Assembly: GCA_039621445.1 (NCBI GenBank)
Contig: CP154957.1
Span: forward strand, 29,238,958 to 29,302,957
Length of the DNA: 64,000 bases
Reading direction: 5' to 3'
Source of the DNA: Euglena gracilis
Taxonomy: Eukaryota > Euglenida > Euglenophyceae > Euglenales
Part shown: positions 1 through 16,739 of the stretch, in pieces
Numbering within the stretch: position 1 is the stretch's first letter
Layout: each line of letters starts with the position of its first letter
The notes under the pieces: model-generated
Told to the model about the DNA's origin: nothing
Database searches by the model: none
What the model saw: the letters and a program-made list of their open reading frames with translations, nothing else
Program-made: the position numbers and the translations under genes

Positions 1-61
1 CCTAACCCTATATATATTATAACCCATATATAACCCATATATATATATATATATATATATA
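1..61. repeat. Telomere-like and (TA)n start of window
   Basis: The window opens with about one and a half CCCTAA-type units followed by degenerate AACCCATATA units and a (TA)n tract. CCTAA/TTAGG motifs recur singly at about 180-290. The run is too short to call a chromosome end; it is equally compatible with degenerate interstitial telomeric sequence. Confidence 0.5.
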
Positions 62-380
62 TGGCAGCCATCTTCTAAATGCCCCCCCCCCCCCGAGGGG
101 GGGCCATTTGTCCAGGGGGGCCATTTGTCCATTGTCCAGGGGGTCAAAATAGTTGTTTTTTTTTTGCGTTAATGATGGAATTAGGGTTAGGTGCGCAATT
201 TAGGGTTATGGTTATGCCTAACTTATCGACGCGTGTTAGGTCTACAATTTAAGCCTAACTCTAACCCTATTTCGTGTACCTAACCCTATCCCATCATCAA
301 CAAGAAAAGTTTGACTGCCCCGGGGACACTCTAAGTGGCCCCCCCTCGGGGGGGGGGGGCATTTAGAATATGGATGCCAC
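62..380. mobile_element. Short inverted-repeat element 1, poly-C termini
   Basis: Bases 62-108 and about 335-380 are inverted copies. Each arm has a roughly 20-base outer part ending TTCTAAATG, then a run of 11-13 C, then GAG and a G run. The core has GGCCATTTGTCC tandem units and CTAACCCTA-like pieces. The element sits between (TA)n tracts, as if inserted into TA-rich DNA. The size (about 320 bp) and lack of coding capacity suggest a MITE-like non-autonomous element. No transposase is visible, so the class is inferred from structure only. Confidence 0.55.
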
Positions 381-545
381 ATATATATGCCATATATACA
401 TATACATATATATATATATATACATACATACATATATATATATATATATGTACACATGCTATCCATTATAAATTGTGTGTATTTTATAGAATATATTTTC
501 ATAGAATATATATGTATAGTTATATATATGTTTTTTATAGAATGT
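381..545. repeat. (TA)/(TACATA) microsatellite
   Basis: AT-rich simple sequence of TATATA, TACATA and TATGTA units. Open frames across it are Ile/Tyr-rich low-complexity translations and were not called. Confidence 0.85.
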
Positions 546-1544
546 GTATTTATATTTGCATTCTGAGAGCTGAAAGAAAAACAGTCGACGGCTTTTTTTG
601 TAGATTTTTTGAAAATTAATGCCCAAAAACAGCAATCATTTTCAGAGAGATGGCTTTGGTTGCTTCTTGGAAGCTTTCTGACAAGGCAGCTTCCAAAAGT
701 TGAAAGGCGCAAATGGTCAAAGAAATTCAGAAGGGGCGAATTCCTGGGTAGGATTTATTGAAACCTGGGGTGAAGAAATCTCGGGTCTGATGTCCAAACC
801 CTTTGCATTTTGAAGCGCAGCTACTCAAATACCTCAGAAGTCGTTGTCGTTGTTTGTTTTTTTTCCATCCTGGTCCCTTCACATTTACTGGAATGCTCAT
901 TTTGCATTTTTTTGACTGTGAAGGGTCTCTCCTCGAAGGGGGGCCAAATTGTTTTTGCAAAAGTGTTTAGGTGCACACATTTTTGACAAATTTGCTTTCT
1001 CGCCTCCTCATCGCAATGAATGTTGGCAAAATTCTCCTTTATCTTATACCATTCAACACCGAGCACACTCCCACAGTTTATATTTGTGAAATTATAATTA
1101 TGATCTCACGATCATAATGTTTGTATTACCTTTTTTTTGAAACCATTTCAGATGAAAGAATTCAGTCAAAAACTTCTCAAGAGTCTGTCAAACGTCTTGT
1201 TTGCCTCTCTCCCCTTGTGGCAAGATGATCAATGGCCTTTGCAAAGCTTAACTCTGATGGTTACTTTTTTGATACAGAGATTGTTTTTGTTCTAAATGAA
1301 TGTTTTTTTTGATTTTTTTTTAAAAGCATATTTCTTACCTTCCCTAGAGCTGAGAGGATTCGTTCAAAGAAGCTGTGATGGATGTCACACACAAAATTGA
1401 CTTTTCAGAAATGCTTTGATACACCCTGCCAAAAAACTGTGTGAAATGCCGCTCTTTTTTTTTTTGACCTCCGCAACAGCTTGCCTTCTGATGCTGCTTT
1501 CTTGATCGAACCCCAATCCTTCCAGACCAGGGCCAACCCTTCAG
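546..1544. other. No gene recognised upstream of DRG2 exon
   Basis: About 1 kb of AT-biased sequence with T/A runs. The 5' half of DRG2 (the G1-G3 GTPase motifs) would be expected upstream, but I find no P-loop GxxxxGKS or DxPG coding segment here. Those exons must lie before the window or have diverged beyond recognition. Confidence 0.4.
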
Positions 1545-7940
<6,396 letters not shown>

Positions 7941-8396
7941 GCCCTTTCCCGCTCGGGATTTTTTTTTTGCACATTTCACCCTTCTCCCAACATTTCTACA
8001 TTTACCCAACAAGCACTTGCAGCCTTTTCATTCCAGCCTCAAGATGCAGTTCACAGACATCCGAAACTGCAAGGATTGGGCCGCTTTTGTTTTTTGTTGT
8101 AGCCAATCCCCAGGGAGGATCGGTTGCAACCGGCACAGTCTGGACAAAAATGATGGGAAACCACCCATTTTTCAAGCACAAACAGTTGGCTCATGCAGGA
8201 TAGTTGGCTTTTGGATCTTTGGGACATCGAGGGCGAAACCCAAAGACCTTCCGAGGGTGTGTCCTGCCCCTGGCGCCCTTTGCCGCGTGGATGGCTATGG
8301 CACGCACCTCCTCTGCGTTGCGCCGAGTTGGTTGTCGGCAGGGCTGGCCATTTCCCAATTATCCCAATATATGGAAGAGGGGTGTTTCAAGCAGAA
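7941..8396. other. DRG2 3' flank, no gene recognised
   Basis: This follows the DRG2 stop. Small open frames (for example one beginning near 8044) show no recognisable domain and overlap the first DIRS terminal-repeat fragment, so none is called. A polyadenylation signal is not evident. Confidence 0.4.
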
Positions 8397-8736
8397 CGCT
8401 CGGGCTTCGCACTTCGGTTGGGTGAGATCCTGCTGTCTTGTGCCGGCAGTTTGTTGGTGTGTGTGTTTTTGTTCCTGGTGTTTCTTACTGCTTTTTGCTT
8501 CCGAAGTCGGCGGGTCCCACGCCCTTTGGTCTACGATTAAAAAAGAAGTCACAAAAGAGCACAACAGAGACCCTTTGCTCTTCAGAAGAGCACATGCACA
8601 GCGAGGCGTGAAAGACATTCTTCCTCCTGCGCCTCGGGCTCCGCACTTTTCCCTTGTGGGGCCATGCCTTGGTCGCCGGCGGTGCTGTCCGGATTGTTTG
8701 GGTGCGTTGGGTTAGGAGGTCCCGCCTAGCGCCGAC

Positions 8737-8860
8737 CATTCGGGCTCCGCACTGCGAAATGGTGAGGTCCTGCTTTCCTTGCCGGCTGTTCTGTTGTGTT
8801 TGTGCGTGCGCGGGGGGTGCTTCTTACTGCTTTTTGTTGCCGGAGTTGGCTGATTCCTAT
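8737..8860 (+). repeat. DIRS A left inverted terminal repeat
   Basis: It runs CGGGCTCCGCACTGCG, GTGAGGTCCTGC, GCCGGCTGTTCTG, CTTCTTACTGC, GCCGGAGTTGGCTGA. The reverse complement is found at 30505-30615, and related copies are at 8397-8525, 37690-37770 (inverted), 60555-60650 (inverted) and 61080-61200. This is the most reused sequence in the window. Confidence 0.8.
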
Positions 8861-9077
8861 TTCTGCCCTTCGACCTCAAGGAGAAAGAGTTTTACTTACG
8901 AGTTCAAGTGGAATTATTGTACGAGGAGTACTACTTTCCCAAGGACCATCACTTTTACCAACTGGTGGACCGAGCTTTTTCGGAACTTCAACTTCCTGAC
9001 GGAAGAATTCAACTCTTCGAGTTCAACTGGAATTATTATTGCCACAACAGAGATCAACAACTGGATTTCCATGAAGA

Positions 9078-10349
9078 ATGAATTTCAAAGAAACTCTGAA
9101 TCTCAAGAAGAACTTCAAAGAACTTCCGAGAAGTCAGCTGAAGCTGGGGAAGGTGGAGACACAGCAGCAGCTGCAGAAGCTGGAGGGGCGGCAGCAACAC
9201 AACTGTCCGTGGCCATCGCAACCCCCCCACCCCCCACCGCATCAGAGATTTCAAAATCCCCCTCTCAACATGAGAATGGCCATGGAACATGGACAACTGT
9301 GGTCAGGAGGACAAGAAGACAGAAGGGGAATACTATCACAGGGCCAACAGACTCCCCCCCTTTTTCTATGTCCCCCCCCTTCCAGGGGACAAAGCCAGGG
9401 CTATGGCAGCCTTTCAACAAATATCAGAAATCCAAAGGATTCAAGTCATCATGGCTATGGCAGCCAGCATCCAAAAGGACCTGGGGTCCAGAATCAAGGC
9501 TATGGAAGCCATCATTCAAGAGGGCAGTGGGCCCAGGGGCAAGGCTATGGCAGCCAGTACCCCGGCCTGGAGAGATCCCACTGGGGAAGGGTATGTCCAA
9601 CTTACCCCACAGCTCTCTCAAACATAAACCCCTCAGGAGCTGCCCATCCAAGCAAGCAGCCCCCCCTTCAGGGGAAGGCCAATGGGGGCCATTACATGCA
9701 AGAGGCCAATGGTGGCCAGGGGAAGCATCAAGATATCAAGGCCAATGGAGGCCATTTCAAACAAAATCAGGTGGCCATTGGAGGCCAGTGCATTCCAGAT
9801 CACATCAGCCCTTGGGGGGGAGGCCCAAGATTGGCTACACCAGGGCCCCCCCAGAAGGTAATCAGCCCACACCCCCCAGCTATATATGTACCTCCACACT
9901 GCAGACACAGACCTTCCCCCATCGTTCAAATTCAGGGGGAAAGCCTGTCTTTGAGCAGCCCTATGGCAGGGCCAGAGGTGACCCCAGTGATGGGGCAGCC
10001 AGGGAGGACCCCAGTGATGGGGCCAAGGGGAAGGACCCCAGTGATGGGGCCTGTGGAATCCCCAGACACATTACACCCAGGGGTGCCCCCCTACAGAGCC
10101 CTGCAGGCCAGCATTCCCCATTGGGTCAAGGCAGGAGCCAGCACAGAGGTATTACACTTAATAAGGGAAGGGGTCAGGGCAGATCTTCCCCTCCCCCCTC
10201 AGATGTCCTTAAAAGTTCCCTTCAAAACTCCCCAAGAAATAATGACTGCCCAGAAAATTCTGACGGAATACGAATGTGCAGGGGCAACCAGGCAAATCAC
10301 CCCAGAGGAGGCTTCAGATCAATTTTTCCACAGAACCAACCTTTTCTGA
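9078..10349 (+). pseudogene. DIRS A gag-like ORF running into RT start
   Basis: A 423-codon frame starting at ATG 9078. The N-terminal part is Lys/Glu/Gln-rich. The middle is low-complexity with repeated GYGS and NGGH units and Pro-Val-Met-Gly repeats. The last 40 residues (PQEIMTAQKILTEYECAGA) correspond to the start of the DIRS reverse transcriptase as seen in element B (LNQAEKILLDYKKTGS). The frame stops just before the conserved RT motifs. A WTTVVRR block shared with element B lies in another frame near 9290, showing a frameshift within the gag part. Structural nucleic-acid-binding role inferred from position only. Confidence 0.55.
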
Positions 10350-10455
10350 GATATGGGAAGATGTTTCCCATGTATTCCAATCTGAACTTCTGGGGGGTGA
10401 AATGGAGATTTAACTGTCGACAATCTGAAATTAGTCTTTCCTTTGTCTTTCCTCA

Positions 10456-11127
10456 ATGCCTTTTCTCAGAATTCTGACAGATCAACTTTGCAAAATGGTG
10501 GATTTGCACACCAAGTGGGGTTGGGACCACACCTTGACCATTCCCCAAGGGGCCAAAGATCAAATTGTGGAGTTAAAGGTATTTTTGCAGCCAGGTGTGG
10601 GCAGAGCATTTCAATCCCAGGCCTCTCAGGAACTCTTCTCAGACAGCAGCACCTGGCAATGGGGGGGGGGTCTGGACAAAGATTCAGGCCAAAAGGTGCA
10701 GTATTTTTGGAGGGACCTGCATGTCCTTCACATCAATCAAAAAGAGTTGCAGGCTGCAGTGGAAACAGTAAAATCTTTGGCCAAACCAAAGCAAACGATT
10801 GTGCTTCATGTGGACAGTCAGGTGGCTGTCAGTTATTTGACAAAATGGGGAGGCAAAAAGCCATACCTAAATTCCATCCTAAAACCCCTGTTGTATCATT
10901 GTCAGGAAAAACAAATCAATTTGCAGGTGGTTTGGGTTCCCACAAAAGAACAATTGGCAGACTCCCTGACCAGGGAGCAAAAGGACCCAGGGGATTATAC
11001 CCTAAACCTGAACATCTTTCACCAAATTCTTCAGTTATTCAGAATGGACATAACCCCAGAAGTGGACATGTTTTGCACCTCCAGCAACAAAAAATTCCCC
11101 GAGTTCGTTTGTCGATACCCCCACTAA
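10456..11127 (+). pseudogene. DIRS A RNase H domain
   Basis: RNase H of the DIRS/YR class, which degrades the RNA strand of the RNA-DNA hybrid. The acidic tetrad is visible: FSDSSTWQWGGGL, the E of HINQKEL, the D of LHVDSQVAVSYL, and the D of KEQLADSLTRE. It is followed by VDMFCTSSNKKFPEF, the usual linker after DIRS RNase H. The start codon is not meaningful because the upstream RT palm is deleted; the domain was part of a larger Pol. It ends with a TAA at 11125-11127, and the same protein resumes downstream (LVDALIADL). Confidence 0.7.
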
Positions 11128-11280
11128 GGAGCCTTGCTGGTGGATGCCTTGATTGCAGACTTGAGGGGCCTCCCCCCAGTTTATGCCAACCCTCCCTGGA
11201 GCATCATTCCCCAATGGGTTCAGAGATTAATGTTAAACCCAGACCTAACATGTCTGTTGATCGTACCCCACTGGGCTTCG
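11128..11280 (+). pseudogene. DIRS A NPPW (MT-like) domain, truncated by LTR
   Basis: Reads DALIADL, YANPPWSIIPQW, LLIVPHWAS, then is cut at 11280 by the gypsy-1 LTR. The reading continues after the 3' LTR at 29184. NPPW resembles motif IV, (D/N)PP(Y/F/W), of N6-adenine methyltransferases. A Dam-like MT domain downstream of RNase H is a known DIRS feature, but with one motif the assignment is tentative. Confidence 0.5.
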
Positions 11281-11712
11281 TGTGTACCAGGCAGCCATTC
11301 TGCCATGGCACTGTGTACCAGGTACAATGGGCTACGGCCTACAAGCTGGCTACGGCCGGGCTGTACACAGTGGCATGGTTAAACCATAAGACAAAGAGAG
11401 AATCTCAGAGCTAGCGAAAGCTTAGCGAAAGTAACTGGTTCCTAATTCAAGGTTATTGGGTTTGGTGCTTTGCAATTCTCTTTTAGAATACTGAGGGCGA
11501 AGTCCCATTTGAATACAAGTTTTATTTCTTTCTTTTACAAAGCTCGAAAGAGCGAAAGTCACTTTCATATAAGGGACTGCGGTCCCACCAATTCTTCTGC
11601 TTGTGTGCTTTGCATTCAAAAGGGGAAAAGGGAAGCAAATTTTATTGTTACTCCCCCCACGGGCTTTTCGGGAGGAAAGCATAAGTAGAAAAGCCGGGGT
11701 GGGACGTACACT
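11281..11712 (+). repeat. Gypsy-1 5' LTR
   Basis: 432 bp, beginning TGTGTACC and ending GTACACT. Identical by eye to 28747-29178. It contains several perfect stem-loops: GGC-TACG-GCC near 11330, GCTC-GAAA-GAGC at 11542-11553, GGGAC-TGCG-GTCCC at 11573-11586. It carries the promoter by family analogy; no TATA box is obvious. Confidence 0.95.
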
Positions 11713-11724
11713 TGGTAGCAGAAT
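11713..11724 (+). promoter_or_regulatory. Gypsy-1 primer-binding site
   Basis: TGGTAGCAGAAT begins directly after the LTR. TGGTAGCAGA-type sites are complementary to the 3' end of initiator tRNA-Met in many LTR elements, so minus-strand priming by that tRNA is inferred. Confidence 0.75.
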
Positions 11725-12674
11725 AGGTTTAACGGTCGAACGACCAAATAAAAACTCAGAAAAAGGCGCCTAAGCACGGGCGAGGTGTCTCAGGGGCACA
11801 AGTGGCTACGGCTGCATCACAACGCCTCTGAGCCCCCACCTTTGCTTATTTTTTTGGGTCTTTTCACACGAATTTTTACAATTTTTACGATTTTCACAAA
11901 AATTTTCCCAATTTTTCATCTGAAATGCAAAGTGCACATGCACACACTGGAAACGCACCTATTAACTATGCTTTGTTAATAGGTTCGCTTCGTGGACTGC
12001 AGAATGCAGACGAAGTCGCTACGGCGACAGATAATTTTTCTTTACAAGGAGCGAATGCCCAAGTCGCTTTAGCGACAGAAAATTTTTATCCACAAGGGGC
12101 GGATGCCCAAGCCGCTTCTGCGGTGGAAAATTTTTCCATACAAGGGGCGGACGCCCAAGCCGCTTCGGCGGTACCCCCCCCCACAACTGGGTTTTCGAAC
12201 CCAAACCGCATTAGCGGTGCCCCCCCCTACAACAAGCCGCTTCGGCGGTGCCCCCCCCCTCCAAGGGTCTTCGGACCCAAGCCGCTTCGGCGGTACCCCC
12301 CCCCTCCAAGGGTCTTCGGACCCAAGCCGCTTTGGCGGTGCCCCCCCCCTACAAGGGTCTACGGACCCAACCCGCATTCGCGGACCCACTGTTAAAACAG
12401 CCGCATTTGCGGTACAACATAACCCTACAATGGGTCTATGGACCCCTTCCGCTTCTGCGGAGTCTGACTCACAAGTGGGCAGAATGCCCGAACGGAACTG
12501 GCAATTAGTGCCTTTTGGCACCCAATTGCCTACAGAGCCCCCCCTTACGAGGACGGGTTGGAAACACCTTGTTTTTTACAACCCCCCCCGGCCCTACCAC
12601 CGGTAAGCCCCATTCGGGACTTGCCCCCCCCTCCACAATTGGGAGAAATCCCAGAACTACCTTGGTCCGCTGAA
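11725..12674 (+). other. Gypsy-1 leader with dense hairpins
   Basis: About 950 bases before the first usable Gag ATG (12675). The Gag frame is open from 12466, but the only earlier in-frame ATG (12438) runs into TGA. The leader is dominated by short perfect stem-loops, such as CCGC-TTCG-GCGG at 12160-12171 and GGGTC-TTCG-GACCC at 12265-12278, often preceded by ACAAG or CCAAG. Confidence 0.7.
12238..12372 (+). repeat. 60-bp tandem units of paired hairpins
   Basis: Just over two units of about 60 bp, each holding one CCGC-loop-GCGG hairpin, a C9 run and one GGGTC-loop-GACCC hairpin. The loop varies (TTCG, TTTG, TACG) while the stems are kept. Confidence 0.75.
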
Positions 12675-15600
12675 ATGCGGTTGGTGGTCCCGGACACTGC
12701 CGGTGTCATTGTTCCCATGGACAATGACCCCGAAGAAGACCGGGATTCGTTCTCCAGTAATACCGTTGAGCGCGTAGTCGCAAATTTACCGGAGAACCAC
12801 CCACTACAACAGCAATTTCGACACATCGAAGCATGTGTCCAAAATTGCGCTAAAACACTGAACCAAGTCCTACAATTTGATGAAGACAGTCACAAGGCCG
12901 TTTTCGGCAAGCTGGACTTCCTTTGGCAATATATCCAAGAATTTGGACAATTTTGCCAAAAGAATTTTAACTCCACTACAATGGACCTTCAGAACCTCCA
13001 CCAAGGTTTTGACGCATTTTTGCGCAACACCTTGGTACACAACTTCCAACAGGTACAAGAGACCCTCCAAACCGCGGAATCGCGGAATAACGCAAAATTT
13101 TCACATTTACAACAAAATTTACAACAATTGTTCACACAACTGGAAAACTTTTCTTATACAATGCAAGAAATGCAGTCCCGCCTACAACAACGGGATAAAG
13201 CGCCTACGGGTGCGGAACTTGGCTCATATGTCTCATATGAGCACTTCTCAACCCTATCCAATGTTGTACAACAATCCCAGGAACGCATTTTGCGTTTGGC
13301 TGATGAAAACGCAAGTTTTCATCAAAATTTTACACAAATACGCGAAAACTATGTACAAAGAGCTTTTGCTCAACAACTGGAAGAGCGGATTGCTCGTTTG
13401 GAACAAACTTCCTGCAAATGCGGTGAAGTTTCCCACAATTTGACCACATTGCACACTCAAGTGGCGGAAATCGCGCATCGGCAATATTTCCTCCATGAAG
13501 AGTGGCAAAACGACATACAAAAACTTGAAACTGCGTCCAATGCGCTACAAACCGCTACGGCGGAACTCCAATCCCGCGATGCGGTGATTCTTAGCTTACA
13601 AACCGCGAATGCGGAACTCCAAGACCGAGAAACGGTCATAACTACCATCCAAACCGCGAATGCGGACCTCCAAATTGCGTTTGCAGACCTGAAAACCGCT
13701 TTTGCGGATGTTTCGGGACTACAAACTGCAATTGGGGACTTACAACGCCGCTTTGCGGAAATTTCCACCAAAAATCCCAGTATGGGAGCATTACGATCCA
13801 CTGTAACCGATTTGCACAATCAGTTACAAGCGGATGTGAACAAAATCGAATCCGCGTTTGCGGATTTGCACAAACGGTGCAACGGTATTCAAAAATCAAT
13901 TCCGGATATCACCGGCATTGAAACCGCACTTGCGGATTTGAATACCCAACACAAAACCTTACAATCCACCACTTCCCATTTACAAAAACGCGTACAAACA
14001 CTTTCTACAAGGGTCTCCGGACTCCAACCATCTTCGGATGGACAAACGGTTCGCGAAGTCGAACTACCCGTTGATTTTCGCACATTTTATGACCAAATGC
14101 TTGCGAAAAATCAAGAAAACTTACAAGAATTTTGTGAAACCTTGATGAGGACCGAAAATTCGGTCACTCAACAAGTTCTCACACTAAAACAACAAGTTTC
14201 GGTGTTGGAGAACCGACTTTCTACAATGATGGTTGATAAAACCGCTGAAAATGCGGTAAGGGTACCCCAACCCACGTTGGGTACCACAACCCCACAAACC
14301 GAGAATCGGTTAAACGCACTTACAACCGCAATGGAAACTTTGGTTAAGCGGGTCCAATTTTTGGACACCACTTTTTCAAAACTTTCCGCGGATTTTGACT
14401 TCATTGCTGACAAATTACCACTTTTGGATGAACTACCCTCATACCGCAAACGTATTAAGCGTTTGCAGTGTGATGTTGAAAGAATTTCGGACCTTTTCCA
14501 AGTGGTTGGTTCATTGGAACAAAGCATACAAGATTTTGCATTGAGTCTGGATGAGATTCATGCAAAACCCCGCAACCCCCCGCACTTTGGCCATGAAAAC
14601 ACCGTTTTCGGTGGTCAAAATGCAACTTCCAGCTCACAACGCGCTTTTCTCGCATCAACCGAAGCATCTTCGGATGCCCGACATCCAACTCGCGACTTTG
14701 TGCATCAAATTCGCGATTCGTTGGATGCCAATCCTTCCAAAAGCGCAGTATGCGCACCCCTACAAGCATCTTCGGATGCGCATGCCCTACAAGCATCCAC
14801 GGATGCACATGATCATGAACATGCCTACAATCGCAATTATAATCGCCCGTTTATACCACAACTTAAGATTCCCCCCCCTAAGGGTGAATCTTCGGATGAG
14901 GAACCGGTTTTTACCACAAAAACCGCGAATCCTCCGATTTTACAACAAGAAATACGCGAATCGGGACTGATTCGCGGTATGAGCCATACCCCTACCCCGG
15001 GTATTGGCCATGGATCGCGAATGCGAAACACGGAATTTACCGCGGTTCCCCGATTTGCGGGTGAACAACGGGAGTCCTACCTCCCTGGTATGTTGCCACA
15101 CCCCGAATCGCGGAATCGCGACCATTTACAATCCGAATCGCGGAATCGCGAACCACAACCATACAATTCGCGGAAGTGCGATGTACCAAATACCCATGGT
15201 ACCTATGGTACCATGAGTACCATCATGGATGCGCATTCACGAATGCCACAACAACAACCTTACCCCAACAATTACGATGGAAATCGCGGTCCACCACGCG
15301 ATTTCAAAGGTACCATTACAATTGCCAACAAGGTTAAGCCACAATGGGACGGAGATCCCACAACTTGGAAACAATTTTGGCGCGACTGGACATACTACTG
15401 GGACTTGAAGGGTCCAACCCAAGACGGGAACCCTGAGGTAATCAAGATGGAATTCATTGATTGCCTCCCCAAGGAAGAAAAAGAACGCGCCCGACAACTT
15501 GTGATCCGGAATCGGATAACTTTTGATGAACTGGTTGACCAATATGCGTCAACCTGTTCAAGCCTCATTTCGCGAATTACGCTGGAGAAAAAATGGCGGC

Positions 15601-16739
15601 AATTCGCGCCCAGTGACAGAAAATGGAAGTCAATCGACCTTTGGTATTCCAAATGGTTGGGATTGGCTTCTGAGGTTGATGAACTGGGAGAGAACCAAAT
15701 GAAAGAACAATTCGATGCGGTTCTCCTCTATTTCATTCCTACAATTATCAAGGACATTCACCGCGAGGAACTCGCGGACAACAAACTCACACTTGAACAA
15801 CGATGGAACTATGTATCCAAACAAATGAAACTCTCACAACTTTTGGGACAGATACAATCGGCTTACACCCACCACCCTACCGCTGGTCTCCCTAGCGGTA
15901 CGGTAAGTGCCCTACAAAAGACTTCTTCTCCAAAATCGCCAAAATCCCCAAGGGGATACGGTAAACATACAAACTCCCCAAGGGGAGATACAAAAACGCG
16001 ATATCCGCGCTCATCTGACCAATCTTCTGACAAAACTTGTTTTTTGTGCAACAAAACGGGGCATACGTCCCGTGATTGCCCCCACCCTGATACGCGAAAG
16101 CGGTATCAGAGTCCAAGGGGTTCACAATCCTCGCGGAGCTCACGCTCCTCTGGGTTTTCACACAAATCTGGACAATCACAATCTTCGGGTTATCGCCAAA
16201 GGTCCCGATCACCGTTCCGCGACCGCGGACACGATCGCGCACCTCGTGGTCGATCACCCCGACCCCCTTACAAGCGTGATACAAATCGCGACTCATCGCG
16301 ATCACGTTCGCGAAGTGGATCATCTTCTTCGCGATCGTCATCCGGGAAACCGGATTACAACAAGAACCGTGGTCGAACGGGATTCCGTTCACCAAGACCT
16401 CCAAGGGGTGAAAGCCCATCACAAAACCGACAAAAATCACAAAACCGACAAAAGTGTTCCCTTTGTGGATCACATAACCACCATTCGTCCAAATGTTACC
16501 GTTCTCGCTCTCCCCGCCCGAACCAACGTCACTACAATGATACAAAACACAACAACAAACACAAGGTCGGGTTCAAAATCTCCTCTTTGGAGGAGGGAAC
16601 CCCGGCTTCGGGCAGGGAGGGGGATGAGAACTCTGAATCCTCGTTGGAGGATGACCGCAATGCGGTCCGCGCATTGCGCGCTATCTACTCACACAAGAAA
16701 ACGATAAACAGCCGAAGTGCTGAATCGGACTTGGAGTAG
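12675..16739 (+). CDS. Gypsy-1 Gag polyprotein, 1354 aa
   Basis: Structural capsid/nucleocapsid protein. From ATG 12675, residues about 30-650 are a long Gln/Leu/Asn-rich predicted coiled coil with many internal repeats of TANADLQ-like heptads. Residues about 650-880 are Arg/His/Pro-rich. About 890-1060 is a retrotransposon-gag-type domain beginning near WDGDPTTWKQFWRDW. An Arg/Ser-rich basic tail contains two CCHC zinc knuckles: CFLCNKTGHTSRDC (about 1122) and CSLCGSHNHHSSKC (about 1261), both C-X2-C-X4-H-X4-C. It is much longer than typical gypsy Gag. Many repeat codons are halves of DNA hairpins (CCGC-GAAT-GCGG). It ends at TAG 16737, after which the same frame stays open into the protease, which suggests stop readthrough. 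Confidence 0.85.
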   Translation: MRLVVPDTAGVIVPMDNDPEEDRDSFSSNTVERVVANLPENHPLQQQFRHIEACVQNCAKTLNQVLQFDEDSHKAVFGKLDFLWQYIQEFGQFCQKNFNSTTMDLQNLHQGFDAFLRNTLVHNFQQVQETLQTAESRNNAKFSHLQQNLQQLFTQLENFSYTMQEMQSRLQQRDKAPTGAELGSYVSYEHFSTLSNVVQQSQERILRLADENASFHQNFTQIRENYVQRAFAQQLEERIARLEQTSCKCGEVSHNLTTLHTQVAEIAHRQYFLHEEWQNDIQKLETASNALQTATAELQSRDAVILSLQTANAELQDRETVITTIQTANADLQIAFADLKTAFADVSGLQTAIGDLQRRFAEISTKNPSMGALRSTVTDLHNQLQADVNKIESAFADLHKRCNGIQKSIPDITGIETALADLNTQHKTLQSTTSHLQKRVQTLSTRVSGLQPSSDGQTVREVELPVDFRTFYDQMLAKNQENLQEFCETLMRTENSVTQQVLTLKQQVSVLENRLSTMMVDKTAENAVRVPQPTLGTTTPQTENRLNALTTAMETLVKRVQFLDTTFSKLSADFDFIADKLPLLDELPSYRKRIKRLQCDVERISDLFQVVGSLEQSIQDFALSLDEIHAKPRNPPHFGHENTVFGGQNATSSSQRAFLASTEASSDARHPTRDFVHQIRDSLDANPSKSAVCAPLQASSDAHALQASTDAHDHEHAYNRNYNRPFIPQLKIPPPKGESSDEEPVFTTKTANPPILQQEIRESGLIRGMSHTPTPGIGHGSRMRNTEFTAVPRFAGEQRESYLPGMLPHPESRNRDHLQSESRNREPQPYNSRKCDVPNTHGTYGTMSTIMDAHSRMPQQQPYPNNYDGNRGPPRDFKGTITIANKVKPQWDGDPTTWKQFWRDWTYYWDLKGPTQDGNPEVIKMEFIDCLPKEEKERARQLVIRNRITFDELVDQYASTCSSLISRITLEKKWRQFAPSDRKWKSIDLWYSKWLGLASEVDELGENQMKEQFDAVLLYFIPTIIKDIHREELADNKLTLEQRWNYVSKQMKLSQLLGQIQSAYTHHPTAGLPSGTVSALQKTSSPKSPKSPRGYGKHTNSPRGDTKTRYPRSSDQSSDKTCFLCNKTGHTSRDCPHPDTRKRYQSPRGSQSSRSSRSSGFSHKSGQSQSSGYRQRSRSPFRDRGHDRAPRGRSPRPPYKRDTNRDSSRSRSRSGSSSSRSSSGKPDYNKNRGRTGFRSPRPPRGESPSQNRQKSQNRQKCSLCGSHNHHSSKCYRSRSPRPNQRHYNDTKHNNKHKVGFKISSLEEGTPASGREGDENSESSLEDDRNAVRALRAIYSHKKTINSRSAESDLE

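Noticed and set aside
1-61. True chromosome end
   Set aside because: Fewer than two telomere-type units, followed by (TA)n and unique sequence; the same motif occurs interstitially at 2124-2151.
8017-8715. 232-codon ORF downstream of DRG2
   Set aside because: No recognisable domain and it runs into the DIRS terminal repeat.
8654-10477. 607-codon ORF as the true DIRS A gag
   Set aside because: It begins inside the terminal repeat and its second half is a Trp/Arg-rich frame; the 9078 frame joins the RT start. Only the WTTVVRR block near 9290 belongs to this frame.
12238-12372. CRISPR-like regularly spaced palindromes
   Set aside because: Two to three 60-bp tandem units inside a eukaryotic LTR element leader, with no variable spacers and no Cas genes.
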